Part shown: in pieces, positions 1 to 6,706 of the stretch
Numbering within the stretch: the stretch's first letter is position 1
Layout of the letters: every line of letters starts with the position of its first letter
Assembly: GCF_002332425.1 (NCBI RefSeq)
Contig: NZ_NRGS01000029.1
Location: 1-64,000 of the forward strand
Source of the DNA: Brachybacterium alimentarium
GTDB lineage: Bacteria > Actinomycetota > Actinomycetes > Actinomycetales > Dermabacteraceae
Direction of reading: 5' to 3'
DNA length: 64,000 nt
Program-made: the position numbers and the translations under genes
The notes under the pieces: model-generated
Database searches by the model: none
What the model was told of the DNA's origin: nothing
What the model saw: the letters and a program-made list of their open reading frames with translations, nothing else

Positions 1-42
1 GCCGTAATCGTAATCGAGATCGGGAAGGGTGAATTCAGCCAT
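1..42 (-). CDS. sodA: superoxide dismutase (Fe/Mn), N-terminal fragment
   Basis: Only the first 14 codons are in the window, reading MAEFTLPDLDYDYG. This is the typical N-terminus of Fe/Mn superoxide dismutase, which converts superoxide to hydrogen peroxide and oxygen in the cytoplasm. Two ATG codons lie in tandem (43-45 and 40-42). The second sits 6 nt from an AAAGGA ribosome site and is preferred. The gene lies just downstream of soxR on the same strand and has its own SoxR-type promoter between the two genes, so superoxide or redox-cycler induction is likely. The family call rests on a short fragment, although the motif is very characteristic. Confidence 0.8.
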   Translation of the reverse strand, partial: MAEFTLPDLDYDYG

Positions 43-70
43 CATCAATCCTTTCGTCGGTGATGACGTG

Positions 71-101
71 AGCCTAAAACCTCAAGTGCACTTGAGGACA
101 A
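71..101 (-). promoter_or_regulatory. SoxR-type promoter of the superoxide dismutase gene
   Basis: Read on the minus strand there is a -35 TTGTCC (96-101), a 19-bp spacer and a -10 TAGGCT (71-76). The perfect 18-bp palindrome CCTCAAGTGCACTTGAGG (80-97) fills the spacer. A 19-bp spacer with a central operator is the architecture of MerR/SoxR-activated promoters, where the regulator untwists the DNA. The palindrome matches the known SoxR box pattern CCTCAAG-N4-CTTGAGG. Confidence 0.85.
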
Positions 102-110
102 GCCGTCCCG

Positions 111-581
111 TCACGCGCCGTCATCCGGGAAATCCTCCAGGCGGCGGGGGCCGGGACCGGTCGCGGCGAGAGCGTCGTCGGGGTTGAGCAGGGCGCAGGC
201 CTTCAGCGAGAGGCAGCCGCATCCGATGCAGCCCGTCAGCTCGTGCTCGAGGCGCTCGATCCCGCGGCGCCTCTCCTCGAGCTGCTTCTTCCAGCGACGC
301 GAGGCCCTCTGCCAGTCCTCGTGCGACGGGGTCGCCTCCATGGGCACGTCACCGAAGGCATCGTGCACGTCGGACAGGGGCATGCCCAAGCGCTTCGCGA
401 CCGAGATCAGCGAGACCCGCCGCAGCATGTGCCGGGCGTATCGCCGCTGGTTGCCACCGGTGCGAAGGGAGGAGATGAGACCGAGATCCTCGTAGTAGCG
501 CAAGGCCGAGGGGGCCACGCCGGTTCGGCTGCTCATCTCCCCGATCGTCAGGAGGTCCTCCGGCTCGTGCTGCGCGTTCAC
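111..581 (-). CDS. soxR: SoxR, redox-sensing MerR-family activator
   Basis: 156 aa. The N-terminal MerR winged helix-turn-helix (about residues 12-80, LTIGEMSSRTGVAPSALRYY) is followed by a dimerisation helix and the motif CIGCGCLSLKAC near residue 118, which ligates the [2Fe-2S] cluster of SoxR. Oxidation of the cluster by superoxide or redox-active compounds turns the bound protein into an activator. The start is GTG at 579-581, with AAGGAG about 5 nt upstream. The gene is divergent from the ferredoxin gene and upstream of the superoxide dismutase gene. Both neighbours carry SoxR-type promoters; the one shared with ferredoxin also lies just upstream of soxR, so autoregulation is possible. 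Confidence 0.95.
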   Translation of the reverse strand: MNAQHEPEDLLTIGEMSSRTGVAPSALRYYEDLGLISSLRTGGNQRRYARHMLRRVSLISVAKRLGMPLSDVHDAFGDVPMEATPSHEDWQRASRRWKKQLEERRRGIERLEHELTGCIGCGCLSLKACALLNPDDALAATGPGPRRLEDFPDDGA

Positions 582-596
582 AGTTCTCCTTCCGCC

Positions 597-627
597 TTGA
601 CCTCAAGTGCACTTGAGATCCTACTGT
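597..627 (+). promoter_or_regulatory. SoxR-type promoter of the ferredoxin gene
   Basis: The -35 TTGACC (597-602) and -10 TACTGT (622-627) are 19 bp apart. The palindrome CCTCAAGTGCACTTGAGA (601-618) differs from the site in front of sod only at its last base. Transcription would start near 634 and the ferredoxin GTG is at 660. The same operator lies 20 bp upstream of the divergent soxR start. Confidence 0.85.
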
Positions 628-659
628 CCTTTCCAGACGACGAGGAGAGGAAGTACTCC

Positions 660-989
660 GTGACCTATGTGATCGCGCTGCCCTGCGTGGACGTGAAGGA
701 TCGCGCCTGCGTGGACGAGTGCCCCGTGGACTGCATCTACGAGGGCGACCGGATGCTCTACATCCAGCCTGACGAGTGCGTGGACTGCGGCGCCTGCGAA
801 CCCGTCTGCCCGGTGGAGGCGATCTTCTACGAGGACGACACCCCGGACCAGTGGGCCGAGTACTACAACGCCAACGTCGAGTTCTTCGACGACCTCGGAG
901 CACCGGGGGGCGCCGCGAAGATGGGTGTCATCCATAAGGACCACCCGCTGATCGAGGCACTGCCCATCCAGCCGAATCCCCTGGCCTGA
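660..989 (+). CDS. fdxA: 7Fe ferredoxin, FdxA type
   Basis: 109 aa, starting at GTG 660 behind AGGAGAGGA. The N-terminal half has the cluster ligands of actinobacterial seven-iron ferredoxins: C-X7-C-X3-CP (CVDVKDRACVDECPVDCIY) for the [3Fe-4S] cluster and CVDCGACEPVCPVEAI for the [4Fe-4S] cluster. The acidic C-terminal tail is usual for FdxA. It is a soluble low-potential electron carrier; the partner cannot be read from sequence. Its SoxR-type promoter suggests a part in the oxidative response, perhaps supplying electrons for cluster repair or re-reduction of SoxR; that role is inference. Confidence 0.92.
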   Translation: MTYVIALPCVDVKDRACVDECPVDCIYEGDRMLYIQPDECVDCGACEPVCPVEAIFYEDDTPDQWAEYYNANVEFFDDLGAPGGAAKMGVIHKDHPLIEALPIQPNPLA

Positions 990-1041
990 CACCCGTGTGA
1001 GGTTCCCGCACCTCCCTCTCTCAGCGCTCTACACTGCTGAG

Positions 1042-1431
1042 ATGTCGATATCTGACACCGATGTGAGACCACGGGACATGCTCAGCATCGGGGACCTCTC
1101 CGAAAGGACCCGGGTGAGCCCGCGGTCCCTGCGCTACTACGAGGAGCAGGGCCTGCTGCCCGCGCGCCGCACCGCCGCCGGTCATCGACGCTACGAGTCC
1201 GAGGCCGTGGACCGGGTGCTCCTGATCCAGCGTCTCTTCGCCGCAGGGCTGTCCAGCGCCGACATCCGCCCCGTCCTGCCCGGCATGATCGACGCACGGC
1301 ACCGCTCTGCGGGCCTCGTCGTCGCGCTGCGCGCGCAGCGGGCTCGGCTGCAGCAGGAGGTCGAGCGTCAGCTCGACACCATCGACATCCTCGATGAGGT
1401 CCTCGAGGAGCACGCCGCCCCCGCGCGATGA
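1042..1431 (+). CDS. MerR-family transcriptional regulator
   Basis: 129 aa from ATG 1042; an in-frame start at 997 would add 15 residues, and ATG 1078 would remove 12. The N-terminus (MLSIGDLSERTRVSPRSLRYYEEQGLL) is a MerR winged helix, followed by RRTAAGHRRY, the second DNA-contact region, then a coiled-coil helix (about residues 85-125). There are no cysteines, so metal or Fe-S sensing of the usual kind is unlikely. It is downstream of fdxA, with 52 bp between. The ligand and targets are unknown. Confidence 0.8.
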   Translation: MSISDTDVRPRDMLSIGDLSERTRVSPRSLRYYEEQGLLPARRTAAGHRRYESEAVDRVLLIQRLFAAGLSSADIRPVLPGMIDARHRSAGLVVALRAQRARLQQEVERQLDTIDILDEVLEEHAAPAR

Positions 1432-1510
1432 GCGATCGGCTCTGCGCGAGTCGGCTCCAGTTCCGGATCCGGCGCGGCAACGCGCACGGCCACGTGCCAG
1501 ACTTCGCCCC

Positions 1511-2461
1511 ATGAGCGAGAGCATCTCCTGGAGAACACTGCAGCCCGGGCAGCGCGCCCGGATCCGTATCTGGGACCGCGCGAGCGGCGAGGTGCGCACC
1601 GTGCACGAGTCCCGTGAGCGCCTGTACGAGGCCCCGAACTGGACCCACGACGGCAGACTGCTGGTCAACGGCGACGGCGAGCTCTGGTTCCTTCCGGCCG
1701 ACGGCTCCGGCGACCCCGAGCGTCTCGAGGCGGCCGGCCTGCCAGCGGTGAACAACGATCATGTCCTCGCCGCGGACGGCGCCGGCGTCTACGCCTCGAC
1801 GGCCGATCACCACATCTGGCACGTGCCCTTCGATGGTTCGCCGATCCACCGCGTGACCAGCCAGGACGGCCCTCTCCACTTCCTGCACGGCGTGAGCCCG
1901 GACGGCACGCAGCTCGCCTATGTGCGCATCGTCCCCGAGGACGACGGGGCCTGGGCCGGGGCCGCCCTGCATCTGCTCGGCACGGACGGCTCCGACGACC
2001 GGGCGCTCACCACCGATCCCGGACCGGCCGACGGCCCTGCATGGTCCCCCGACGGGCAGTGGATCCTCTTCAACACCGAGCAGTTCTCCGCCCTCCCCGG
2101 CCACGCCCAGCTCGCGAGGATCCGGCCCGACGGCAGCGGGCTCGAGCAGCTGACCGCCGATGACCGCGTGAACTGGTTCCCGCATGTCGCCCCGACCGGG
2201 GACGCCGTGGTCTACGTGAGCTTCGAGCCGGGAACGATCGGCCACCCCGAGAACCGCAGTGTCGAGCTGCGTCTGGTGCCGTGGGGAGCCTGGGACGAGC
2301 CGACGACGCTCGTCGCGCTGCACGGCGGGCAGGGAACCATGAACGTGCCGAGCTGGGCGCCGGACGGCTCGGCCTTCGCCTTCGTCGACTATCCGCTCGA
2401 GGAGTCGCCCTCGAGCTGGAGCAGCAGCGGCACCAGCTCGGCGGGCATGCCGATCGTGTGA
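1511..2461 (+). CDS. TolB-like beta-propeller protein
   Basis: 316 aa. It has repeated propeller blades of the TolB/WD40-like type, visible as SPDGTQLAYVRI, SPDGQWILFN, TGDAVVYVSF and APDGSAFAFVDY. There is no signal peptide, so a cytoplasmic location is likely. Such isolated TolB-like proteins are common in actinobacteria and have no assigned function; periplasmic TolB proper belongs to Gram-negative envelopes. The start is ATG 1511, 79 bp after the MerR gene. The 3' end overlaps the convergent HAD gene by 73 bp, and the last 20 residues are Ser-rich and unlike a propeller blade, so the true C-terminus may be recently altered. Confidence 0.7.
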   Translation: MSESISWRTLQPGQRARIRIWDRASGEVRTVHESRERLYEAPNWTHDGRLLVNGDGELWFLPADGSGDPERLEAAGLPAVNNDHVLAADGAGVYASTADHHIWHVPFDGSPIHRVTSQDGPLHFLHGVSPDGTQLAYVRIVPEDDGAWAGAALHLLGTDGSDDRALTTDPGPADGPAWSPDGQWILFNTEQFSALPGHAQLARIRPDGSGLEQLTADDRVNWFPHVAPTGDAVVYVSFEPGTIGHPENRSVELRLVPWGAWDEPTTLVALHGGQGTMNVPSWAPDGSAFAFVDYPLEESPSSWSSSGTSSAGMPIV

Positions 2462-2925
2462 TCGGCGACCTCCTCGGGCCCCGCCGGTTCCTTCGGATAC
2501 CTGCTGGTCCAGGCGAGGTGGATGCTCGTGATGCCCAGGCGGTTCGCGCCGGCGATGTCGCGGGAGAGGTTGTTGCCTACCATCACGCACCGTGCGGCGT
2601 CGGCCGGGTCGAGGTCCAGCGACCCCAGGGCCGCCTTGAACATGCGCGCGCTGGGCTTGTCGTGTCGGACGGCCTCCGAGCAGGTCAGCGTCTCGAACAG
2701 GTCGAGGAGACCGTGCTGGGAGAGCAGGTTCTCGAAGGAGGCGTAGCGCCCGTCGGCCACGAGCGCGATGCGGAAGCCCTCGGCGACGAGATCGCGGACC
2801 ATGCGATCGGCGTCGGGCAGCAGACCTCCCGAGAGCACGATGCCCGAGGGATCATGGACCTCCGTGCCCTCGTCGACGATGGTGTCGCCGCAGTCCAGCA
2901 GAACGATCAGGTGCCTCGAGGTCAT
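2389..2925 (-). CDS. HAD-family hydrolase
   Basis: 178 aa from ATG at 2923-2925. HAD motifs are in order: LLDCGDT near residue 8 (nucleophile motif I, D-x-G/D-D), VADGR near 60 (in place of the Ser/Thr motif II), HDKPSARMF near 96 (motif III Lys) and VGNNLSRDIAGANRLGI near 125 (motif IV). It is most like phosphoglycolate-phosphatase-type HADs; the substrate is not predictable. The start is 5 bp after the stop of the PepSY gene, so it is the last gene of the CHRD-sortase-PepSY operon. Confidence 0.8.
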   Translation of the reverse strand: MTSRHLIVLLDCGDTIVDEGTEVHDPSGIVLSGGLLPDADRMVRDLVAEGFRIALVADGRYASFENLLSQHGLLDLFETLTCSEAVRHDKPSARMFKAALGSLDLDPADAARCVMVGNNLSRDIAGANRLGITSIHLAWTSRYPKEPAGPEEVADHTIGMPAELVPLLLQLEGDSSSG

Positions 2926-2930
2926 GCGTG

Positions 2931-4421
2931 TCAGCCTAGTCGGCGGCGACGGACACGCCCCGCGATCGCATCGACGAGCACGAAGGCCGCCAGGCTCACG
3001 CCCATCAAGGGCAGCATGAGCCCGATGCCCACGGCGACGAGCAGCACCAGGGCGGTCCCCCACCAGGGCGCCCGTCCCAGCGCACCGCGGCGCGGCGGCT
3101 CCGCCGGGCCGCGCCCGCCCCGGGTGGGTCGTCGCTGCCACCACATCAGATAGCCCCAGATGATCATGACGACCAGCGCGGACGCGATGACGAACAGGAT
3201 GATCTGATTGACCAGGCCAAACATCGTGCCCATATGCAGGTCGATGCCCCAGCGGGTCAGCTTCGCGGCGAGGTCCGCCTCGGCGAAATCGGTGCGATCC
3301 ACGACCTCCAGGGTCCCGCCGTCGATGGCCACGGCGTCGACCTTCGTGGGATAGCTGCGCTGGATCTCCTCGATCACCCAGGCCGAGCTCTCGTCCCCCG
3401 GAGGGCGGATCTCCACGAGACCCGTGTCGATGTTCGCGGCCCGGCCGGCGTCGAGCACTCGATCGATCTCCCCGAGGTCCGCCGCCGCGGCGCCATCGGT
3501 TCCGTCGGCTCCGTGATGCGCGGCCGCACCCTGAGGTGCGCCATGGCCCGCGTGCTCGCCGCCCTCCATACCTTCCATGTCCTCCATCCCGTCCATCCCG
3601 CCCATGTCATCCATGTCGTCCATGTCGTCCATGTCGGTGTCAGCGGTGGAGGATTGCGGCAGCTCGGTGCTGACAGCCGCGGTGGTGAAGCCGAAGGCCT
3701 CGCGGATCGTGCCGATGTTCCCTCCGCCGTACCGGGACCAGGTGATACCCGTGGCCGAGAGGAAGAGAGCGCCGAGCAGCACCCAGGCGCCGACCGAGGA
3801 GTGCAGGGAGAGCGTGCGGCGATAACCGCGTGCGCGGAGGTCCGGCAGGAGCACGTCCCGTGCCCGGCGAGCACGACGGGCACGACGGACCCACAGCCCC
3901 AGTCCCGCTGCGGCGACCACTCCGAGCCAGGAGGCGGACAGCTCGCTGTAGAGGCGTCCCACCTCCCCCAGGTGCAGCGTGCGATGCAGCTGGTCGACCC
4001 AGGTGCGCAGCGGCAGGGAGCCGCTGGTGCCGTAGACGGTGAGGTCCCCGCGGATCTCGGCAGTCGCAGGATCCAGCATGATCGCGCGGGATTCGCCCTC
4101 GGCGAGCGAGTCGTCGGCGTACATGACGCGGGTGGTCTGCCCCGCCTCCGCGGCGGGCCGGATCGCGGTGACCACCGCGGCCTCACCCACGTGCTCCTGC
4201 GCCGCCGCGACCTGCTCGGCCAGCGGGAGCGGCGAGCCATCGGACGGGGCCGTGAGCTCGTCGGAGTAGACCACCTGCTCGAGCTGAGGGGTCAGGGCGT
4301 AGAGGGCTCCGCTGGCTGCGGAGATCAGGATGAACGGGGCCACCAGGATCGCCGCGTAGAAGTGCAGCCTGAGCAGCAGCGGTCCGAGCCATCGGTCACG
4401 CGTGGGTGCCGGAGCGGCCAT
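2931..4421 (-). CDS. PepSY-associated transmembrane protein with Asp/Met/His-rich insert
   Basis: 496 aa. Membrane helices lie near residues 18-43, 163-180 and 208-226, with two or three more at the C-terminus (about 395-490), matching the PepSY_TM family of flavin- or iron-reductase-like membrane proteins. Extracytoplasmic segments lie between helices. Residues 261-310 form an insert of repeated Asp-Met pairs (DMDDMDDMDDMGG) followed by GEHAGHGAP and AHHGADG, a composition seen in copper or other metal-binding regions. The DNA under it is a 9-bp-like repeat (about 3578-3641). It starts 9 bp after the sortase stop. A role in extracytoplasmic metal or redox handling is inference. Confidence 0.85.
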   Translation of the reverse strand: MAAPAPTRDRWLGPLLLRLHFYAAILVAPFILISAASGALYALTPQLEQVVYSDELTAPSDGSPLPLAEQVAAAQEHVGEAAVVTAIRPAAEAGQTTRVMYADDSLAEGESRAIMLDPATAEIRGDLTVYGTSGSLPLRTWVDQLHRTLHLGEVGRLYSELSASWLGVVAAAGLGLWVRRARRARRARDVLLPDLRARGYRRTLSLHSSVGAWVLLGALFLSATGITWSRYGGGNIGTIREAFGFTTAAVSTELPQSSTADTDMDDMDDMDDMGGMDGMEDMEGMEGGEHAGHGAPQGAAAHHGADGTDGAAAADLGEIDRVLDAGRAANIDTGLVEIRPPGDESSAWVIEEIQRSYPTKVDAVAIDGGTLEVVDRTDFAEADLAAKLTRWGIDLHMGTMFGLVNQIILFVIASALVVMIIWGYLMWWQRRPTRGGRGPAEPPRRGALGRAPWWGTALVLLVAVGIGLMLPLMGVSLAAFVLVDAIAGRVRRRRLG

Positions 4422-4430
4422 GGCAGGTCC

Positions 4431-5147
4431 TCAGTTCTGGACGAGGCGGGCGAAGACGACGGTGTTGTCGAGGTGATGGCCCTCGGTATCGAGGTCGCCG
4501 CCGCAGGTGATGATACGAATCTCGGGGCCGTCGGTGCGGCCGTAGACCGCGACGGTCGGGAACTCGTCCTTCGCGTACCGGGCGGTGTCGTAGATCTCGA
4601 AGACGGCGGTCGTGCCGTCCTCCCGATCGACCTCGACGGTGTCGCCCGGTGCGAGCCCGCCCAGCTCGAAGAAGACGGAGGGGTCGCCATGCCAGGTCAC
4701 GTGGCCTTCGATGACGGACGGCCCGTCCTCGCCCGGGGTCGGGGAGCCGTCGAACCATGCGGGCTGATCCGCCCGGTCGCCGCTGGGGGCGAGCAGTTCG
4801 CCGTCCTCGCCGAGGCCGATCGGGAAGACCTGCTCCTCGACGTCGATCGCCGGGATGCGCAGCGCGATGGGTTCGGCCGCGGGCAGCGGCGTCGTCTCCG
4901 CCTGGTTCTCCTCCTGCGTCGCAGGCTGGTCCTCCGGCTCGGAGGCCTCGGTGCTGGGCACGGAGGCCATCTCGCCCCCGCCGTCGGACGCTGCCGCTCC
5001 GGAGCTCAATGCGGGCTCCGGCGGAGCGCCGACCTGTGTGGCCAGGGAGTAGATGATCAGCGCCACGCCGAGCGTGGCGAGCACCGCCAGGGCGAGGACC
5101 GCGATGCGGCGGCCCCCGCCCTGGCGAGGTGAACCCTCGGGGGTCAT
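4431..5147 (-). CDS. class F-like sortase
   Basis: 238 aa from ATG 5145-5147. There is an N-terminal membrane anchor (about residues 15-38), a Ser/Glu-rich stalk to about residue 90, then a sortase fold. Catalytic residues are visible: His in EGHVTWHG, Cys in ITCGGD and a downstream Asn/Asp stretch in GHHLDNTVV. The spacing and the motif FPTVAVYG before the Cys resemble actinobacterial class E/F sortases rather than class A. Sortases join exported proteins to the cell wall. The gene is 1 bp from the CHRD gene and 9 bp from the PepSY gene, so co-transcription is near certain. Confidence 0.88.
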   Translation of the reverse strand: MTPEGSPRQGGGRRIAVLALAVLATLGVALIIYSLATQVGAPPEPALSSGAAASDGGGEMASVPSTEASEPEDQPATQEENQAETTPLPAAEPIALRIPAIDVEEQVFPIGLGEDGELLAPSGDRADQPAWFDGSPTPGEDGPSVIEGHVTWHGDPSVFFELGGLAPGDTVEVDREDGTTAVFEIYDTARYAKDEFPTVAVYGRTDGPEIRIITCGGDLDTEGHHLDNTVVFARLVQN

Positions 5148-5148
5148 A

Positions 5149-5928
5149 TCACTTCTGGGTCTGGCGACGACGCAGAGCGATGCCGCCGACTGCCGCGGCG
5201 GTGAGCAGACCGCCACCGGCGATCAGGGCACCGGAGTTCTCGATGCCGGCGGTGGAACCGTCACCGGTCTCGGCGCCGCCCTCGGGCCACTGCTCCATCT
5301 GTGCCACGTCCAGCGTGCCGCAGGCGGCCGGATCGGTGGCCTCGGAGGGCAGGTTCGGATCGAGGTCGGAGACGACGTCGCCGTCGTACTCGCCGCTGCC
5401 GTTGTGGTCGACGCCGTGGACGACGATCACGCCCTTGCCGTCGGCGATGTCCGCTGCGACGTCATCGCTGACCTCGAAGGTCCGCTCGTAGGCGTCGTCA
5501 CCGACGGGGAAGCGGTCCACGGCCAGGCCGCTGTCCGGGCTGGTGTCGCCCTCGGTGGTCAGCGAGGAGACGATCATGCCGTAGTCGTCATGAGCATCGG
5601 AGACCTGGATGGCTCCGTTCTCGCCGTTGCCCTCCATGTTCGGGTCGGGGCACTGGTTCTTGCCGCCGACGTGGATGTGCTGGGCGTGAGGGGACCCGGC
5701 CAGCAGGCCGGTGTTCTCCATCTTCACGGTGACCTCGTTGCCGTCGAGGGTGACCCAGGCGGTGCCGGAGGCGCCGGAGTCGTTCAGCTCGGTCAGATGG
5801 GCTTCGAGGGTCGTCGTGTCGTGCCCGCCGTGGCCCTCTGCCAGGGCGGCGCTGGACCCTCCGAACAGGCCGAGCATCGCAGTGGCCGCCAGCAGGGGCA
5901 GCACTCGCTTCGTGGTCGTGCGCATCAT
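5149..5928 (-). CDS. exported CHRD-domain protein
   Basis: 259 aa. The signal peptide (about residues 1-30) is MMRTTTKRV then a hydrophobic core ending SAALAEG. A CHRD domain (about 35-190) is marked by paired segments around SPHAQHIHVGG, rich in His and Gly. The C-terminus has a hydrophobic helix (ALIAGGGLLTAAAVGGIAL) and a RRRQTQK tail, like a sortase sorting signal or a membrane anchor. A canonical LPXTG is absent; the nearest match is AETGDG. It starts at tandem ATGs with GAAGGAG upstream and opens an operon with a sortase. The ECF-type promoter lies 62 bp upstream. It is likely a surface protein; function unknown. Confidence 0.82.
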   Translation of the reverse strand: MMRTTTKRVLPLLAATAMLGLFGGSSAALAEGHGGHDTTTLEAHLTELNDSGASGTAWVTLDGNEVTVKMENTGLLAGSPHAQHIHVGGKNQCPDPNMEGNGENGAIQVSDAHDDYGMIVSSLTTEGDTSPDSGLAVDRFPVGDDAYERTFEVSDDVAADIADGKGVIVVHGVDHNGSGEYDGDVVSDLDPNLPSEATDPAACGTLDVAQMEQWPEGGAETGDGSTAGIENSGALIAGGGLLTAAAVGGIALRRRQTQK

Positions 5929-5989
5929 GACTCCTTCGTCGTCGATCGCCGGACGGACGTACGGCCGTCTGGGGCGGCGGATCGGAAGG

Positions 5990-6018
5990 AGTTCGGAGCG
6001 ATCGCCGCAGCGGATTGG
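5990..6018 (-). promoter_or_regulatory. ECF (SigK-like) promoter of the CHRD-sortase-PepSY-HAD operon
   Basis: On the minus strand, -35 CCAATCC (6012-6018) and -10 CCGAACT (5990-5996) are 15 bp apart. The same two boxes, the same spacing and the flanking GCT and CCTTCCG occur in front of the fasciclin gene. They resemble the mycobacterial SigK promoter pattern (CCATCC then CCGAAT). The operon's first start codon is 62 bp downstream. Confidence 0.75.
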
Positions 6019-6101
6019 AGCGACTTCTGCGAGCCTCGCCGGTCGGCTCTCGGCGCGAGGCGGCCTCTGGCCTGCGTTCCAGCGCCGGCCGCTCACGCCA
6101 A

Positions 6102-6133
6102 GAGGCCCTCTCCCGGATCCGGGAAAGGGCCTC
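6102..6133 (-). terminator. hairpin downstream of tRNA-Ala
   Basis: GAGGCCCT at 6102-6109 pairs with AGGGCCTC at 6126-6133, and the inner stem TCCCGG/CCGGGA closes on a short loop with one mismatch. It lies 15 bp past the 3' end of tRNA-Ala on the minus strand. There is no U tract, as is usual in high-GC actinobacteria. Confidence 0.5.
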
Positions 6134-6148
6134 TGGCCTGGTTATTCG

Positions 6149-6221
6149 TGGAGACTAGGGGGGTCGAACCCCTGACCTGAAGCTTGCAAAGCTACCGCTC
6201 TACCAACTGAGCTAAGTCCCC
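6149..6221 (-). tRNA. tRNA-Ala (anticodon TGC)
   Basis: The cloverleaf is complete. The acceptor GGGGACT pairs with AGTCTCC. The D arm is GCTCAGTTGGTAGAGC, the anticodon loop is TTTGCAA with anticodon TGC, and the T arm is GGGTTCGAACCCC-like. The discriminator base is A; the CCA end is not encoded (next bases CGA). It is 73 nt long. Confidence 0.95.
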
Positions 6222-6255
6222 GTATTGTGTTGTGCCCGGCCTCAGTGGGCCTGGG

Positions 6256-6405
6256 TCAGGCGGAGGCGTCCTGCTGGGCAGAGACCTTCTCGGCCTCGGA
6301 CCACAGATCGTTGCGAGCACGATCGGACTCGATCTTCCGCCAGGTGAGGAGGCCGGCAACGGACGTGCCGACCAGGAGTGCAGTGACCTTGATGAACGTC
6401 TTCAC
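6256..6405 (-). CDS. DLW-39 family small membrane protein
   Basis: 49 aa, starting at GTG 6403-6405 with GGAGG immediately upstream. One membrane helix spans about residues 4-21 (FIKVTALLVGTSVAGLLTW), followed by a basic-acidic helix. The signature RNDLWSEAEKVSAQQD is that of DLW-39 proteins, conserved in actinobacteria next to gyrA and the tRNA-Ile/tRNA-Ala pair. It lies between those two tRNA genes here, with 20 bp to tRNA-Ile and 34 bp to tRNA-Ala. No function is known. Confidence 0.88.
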   Translation of the reverse strand: MKTFIKVTALLVGTSVAGLLTWRKIESDRARNDLWSEAEKVSAQQDASA

Positions 6406-6425
6406 ATGTCCTCCGATCCTCGAAG

Positions 6426-6499
6426 TGGGCCTAACTGGACTTGAACCAGTGACCTCTGTCTTATCAGGACAGCGCTCTAACCGACTGAGCTATAGGCCC
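6426..6499 (-). tRNA. tRNA-Ile (anticodon GAT)
   Basis: Complete cloverleaf of 74 nt. The acceptor GGGCCTA pairs with TAGGCCC, the D arm is GCTCAGTCGGTTAGAGC, the anticodon loop CTGATAA has anticodon GAT, and the T loop is GGTTCAAGTCC. The discriminator is A, with no encoded CCA. It heads the tRNA-Ile, DLW-39, tRNA-Ala unit. Confidence 0.95.
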
Positions 6500-6628
6500 G
6501 TGGGGGCTGATGTCACGAAGCATATCCGCGACAGCCACCGACGAGAAACACTACAGCGCAGCGGGCGACCACGTCCAACCGGTCCGGACGGTTGTACGTG
6601 AGGTCACAACAACCTCTCCGGCTCCGGA

Positions 6629-6657
6629 CCAATCCGCTCCCCGGCCGGCTCCGAACT
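6629..6657 (+). promoter_or_regulatory. ECF (SigK-like) promoter of the fasciclin-sigK-rskA operon
   Basis: -35 CCAATCC (6629-6635), 15-bp spacer, -10 CCGAACT (6651-6657). The boxes, spacing and flanks match the promoter at 5990-6018 on the other strand. The fasciclin start codon is 49 bp downstream. Because sigK is downstream of the same promoter, autoactivation is expected. Confidence 0.78.
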
Positions 6658-6706
6658 CCTTCCGTGACACCGCACCGGTGTCAGCATCACCACGAAGGAG
6701 ACTGTC

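Noticed and set aside
5141-5216. N-terminal extension of the sortase upstream of 5147
   Set aside because: It would overlap the CHRD gene; ATG 5145-5147 is 1 bp past that stop and gives a normal anchor sequence.
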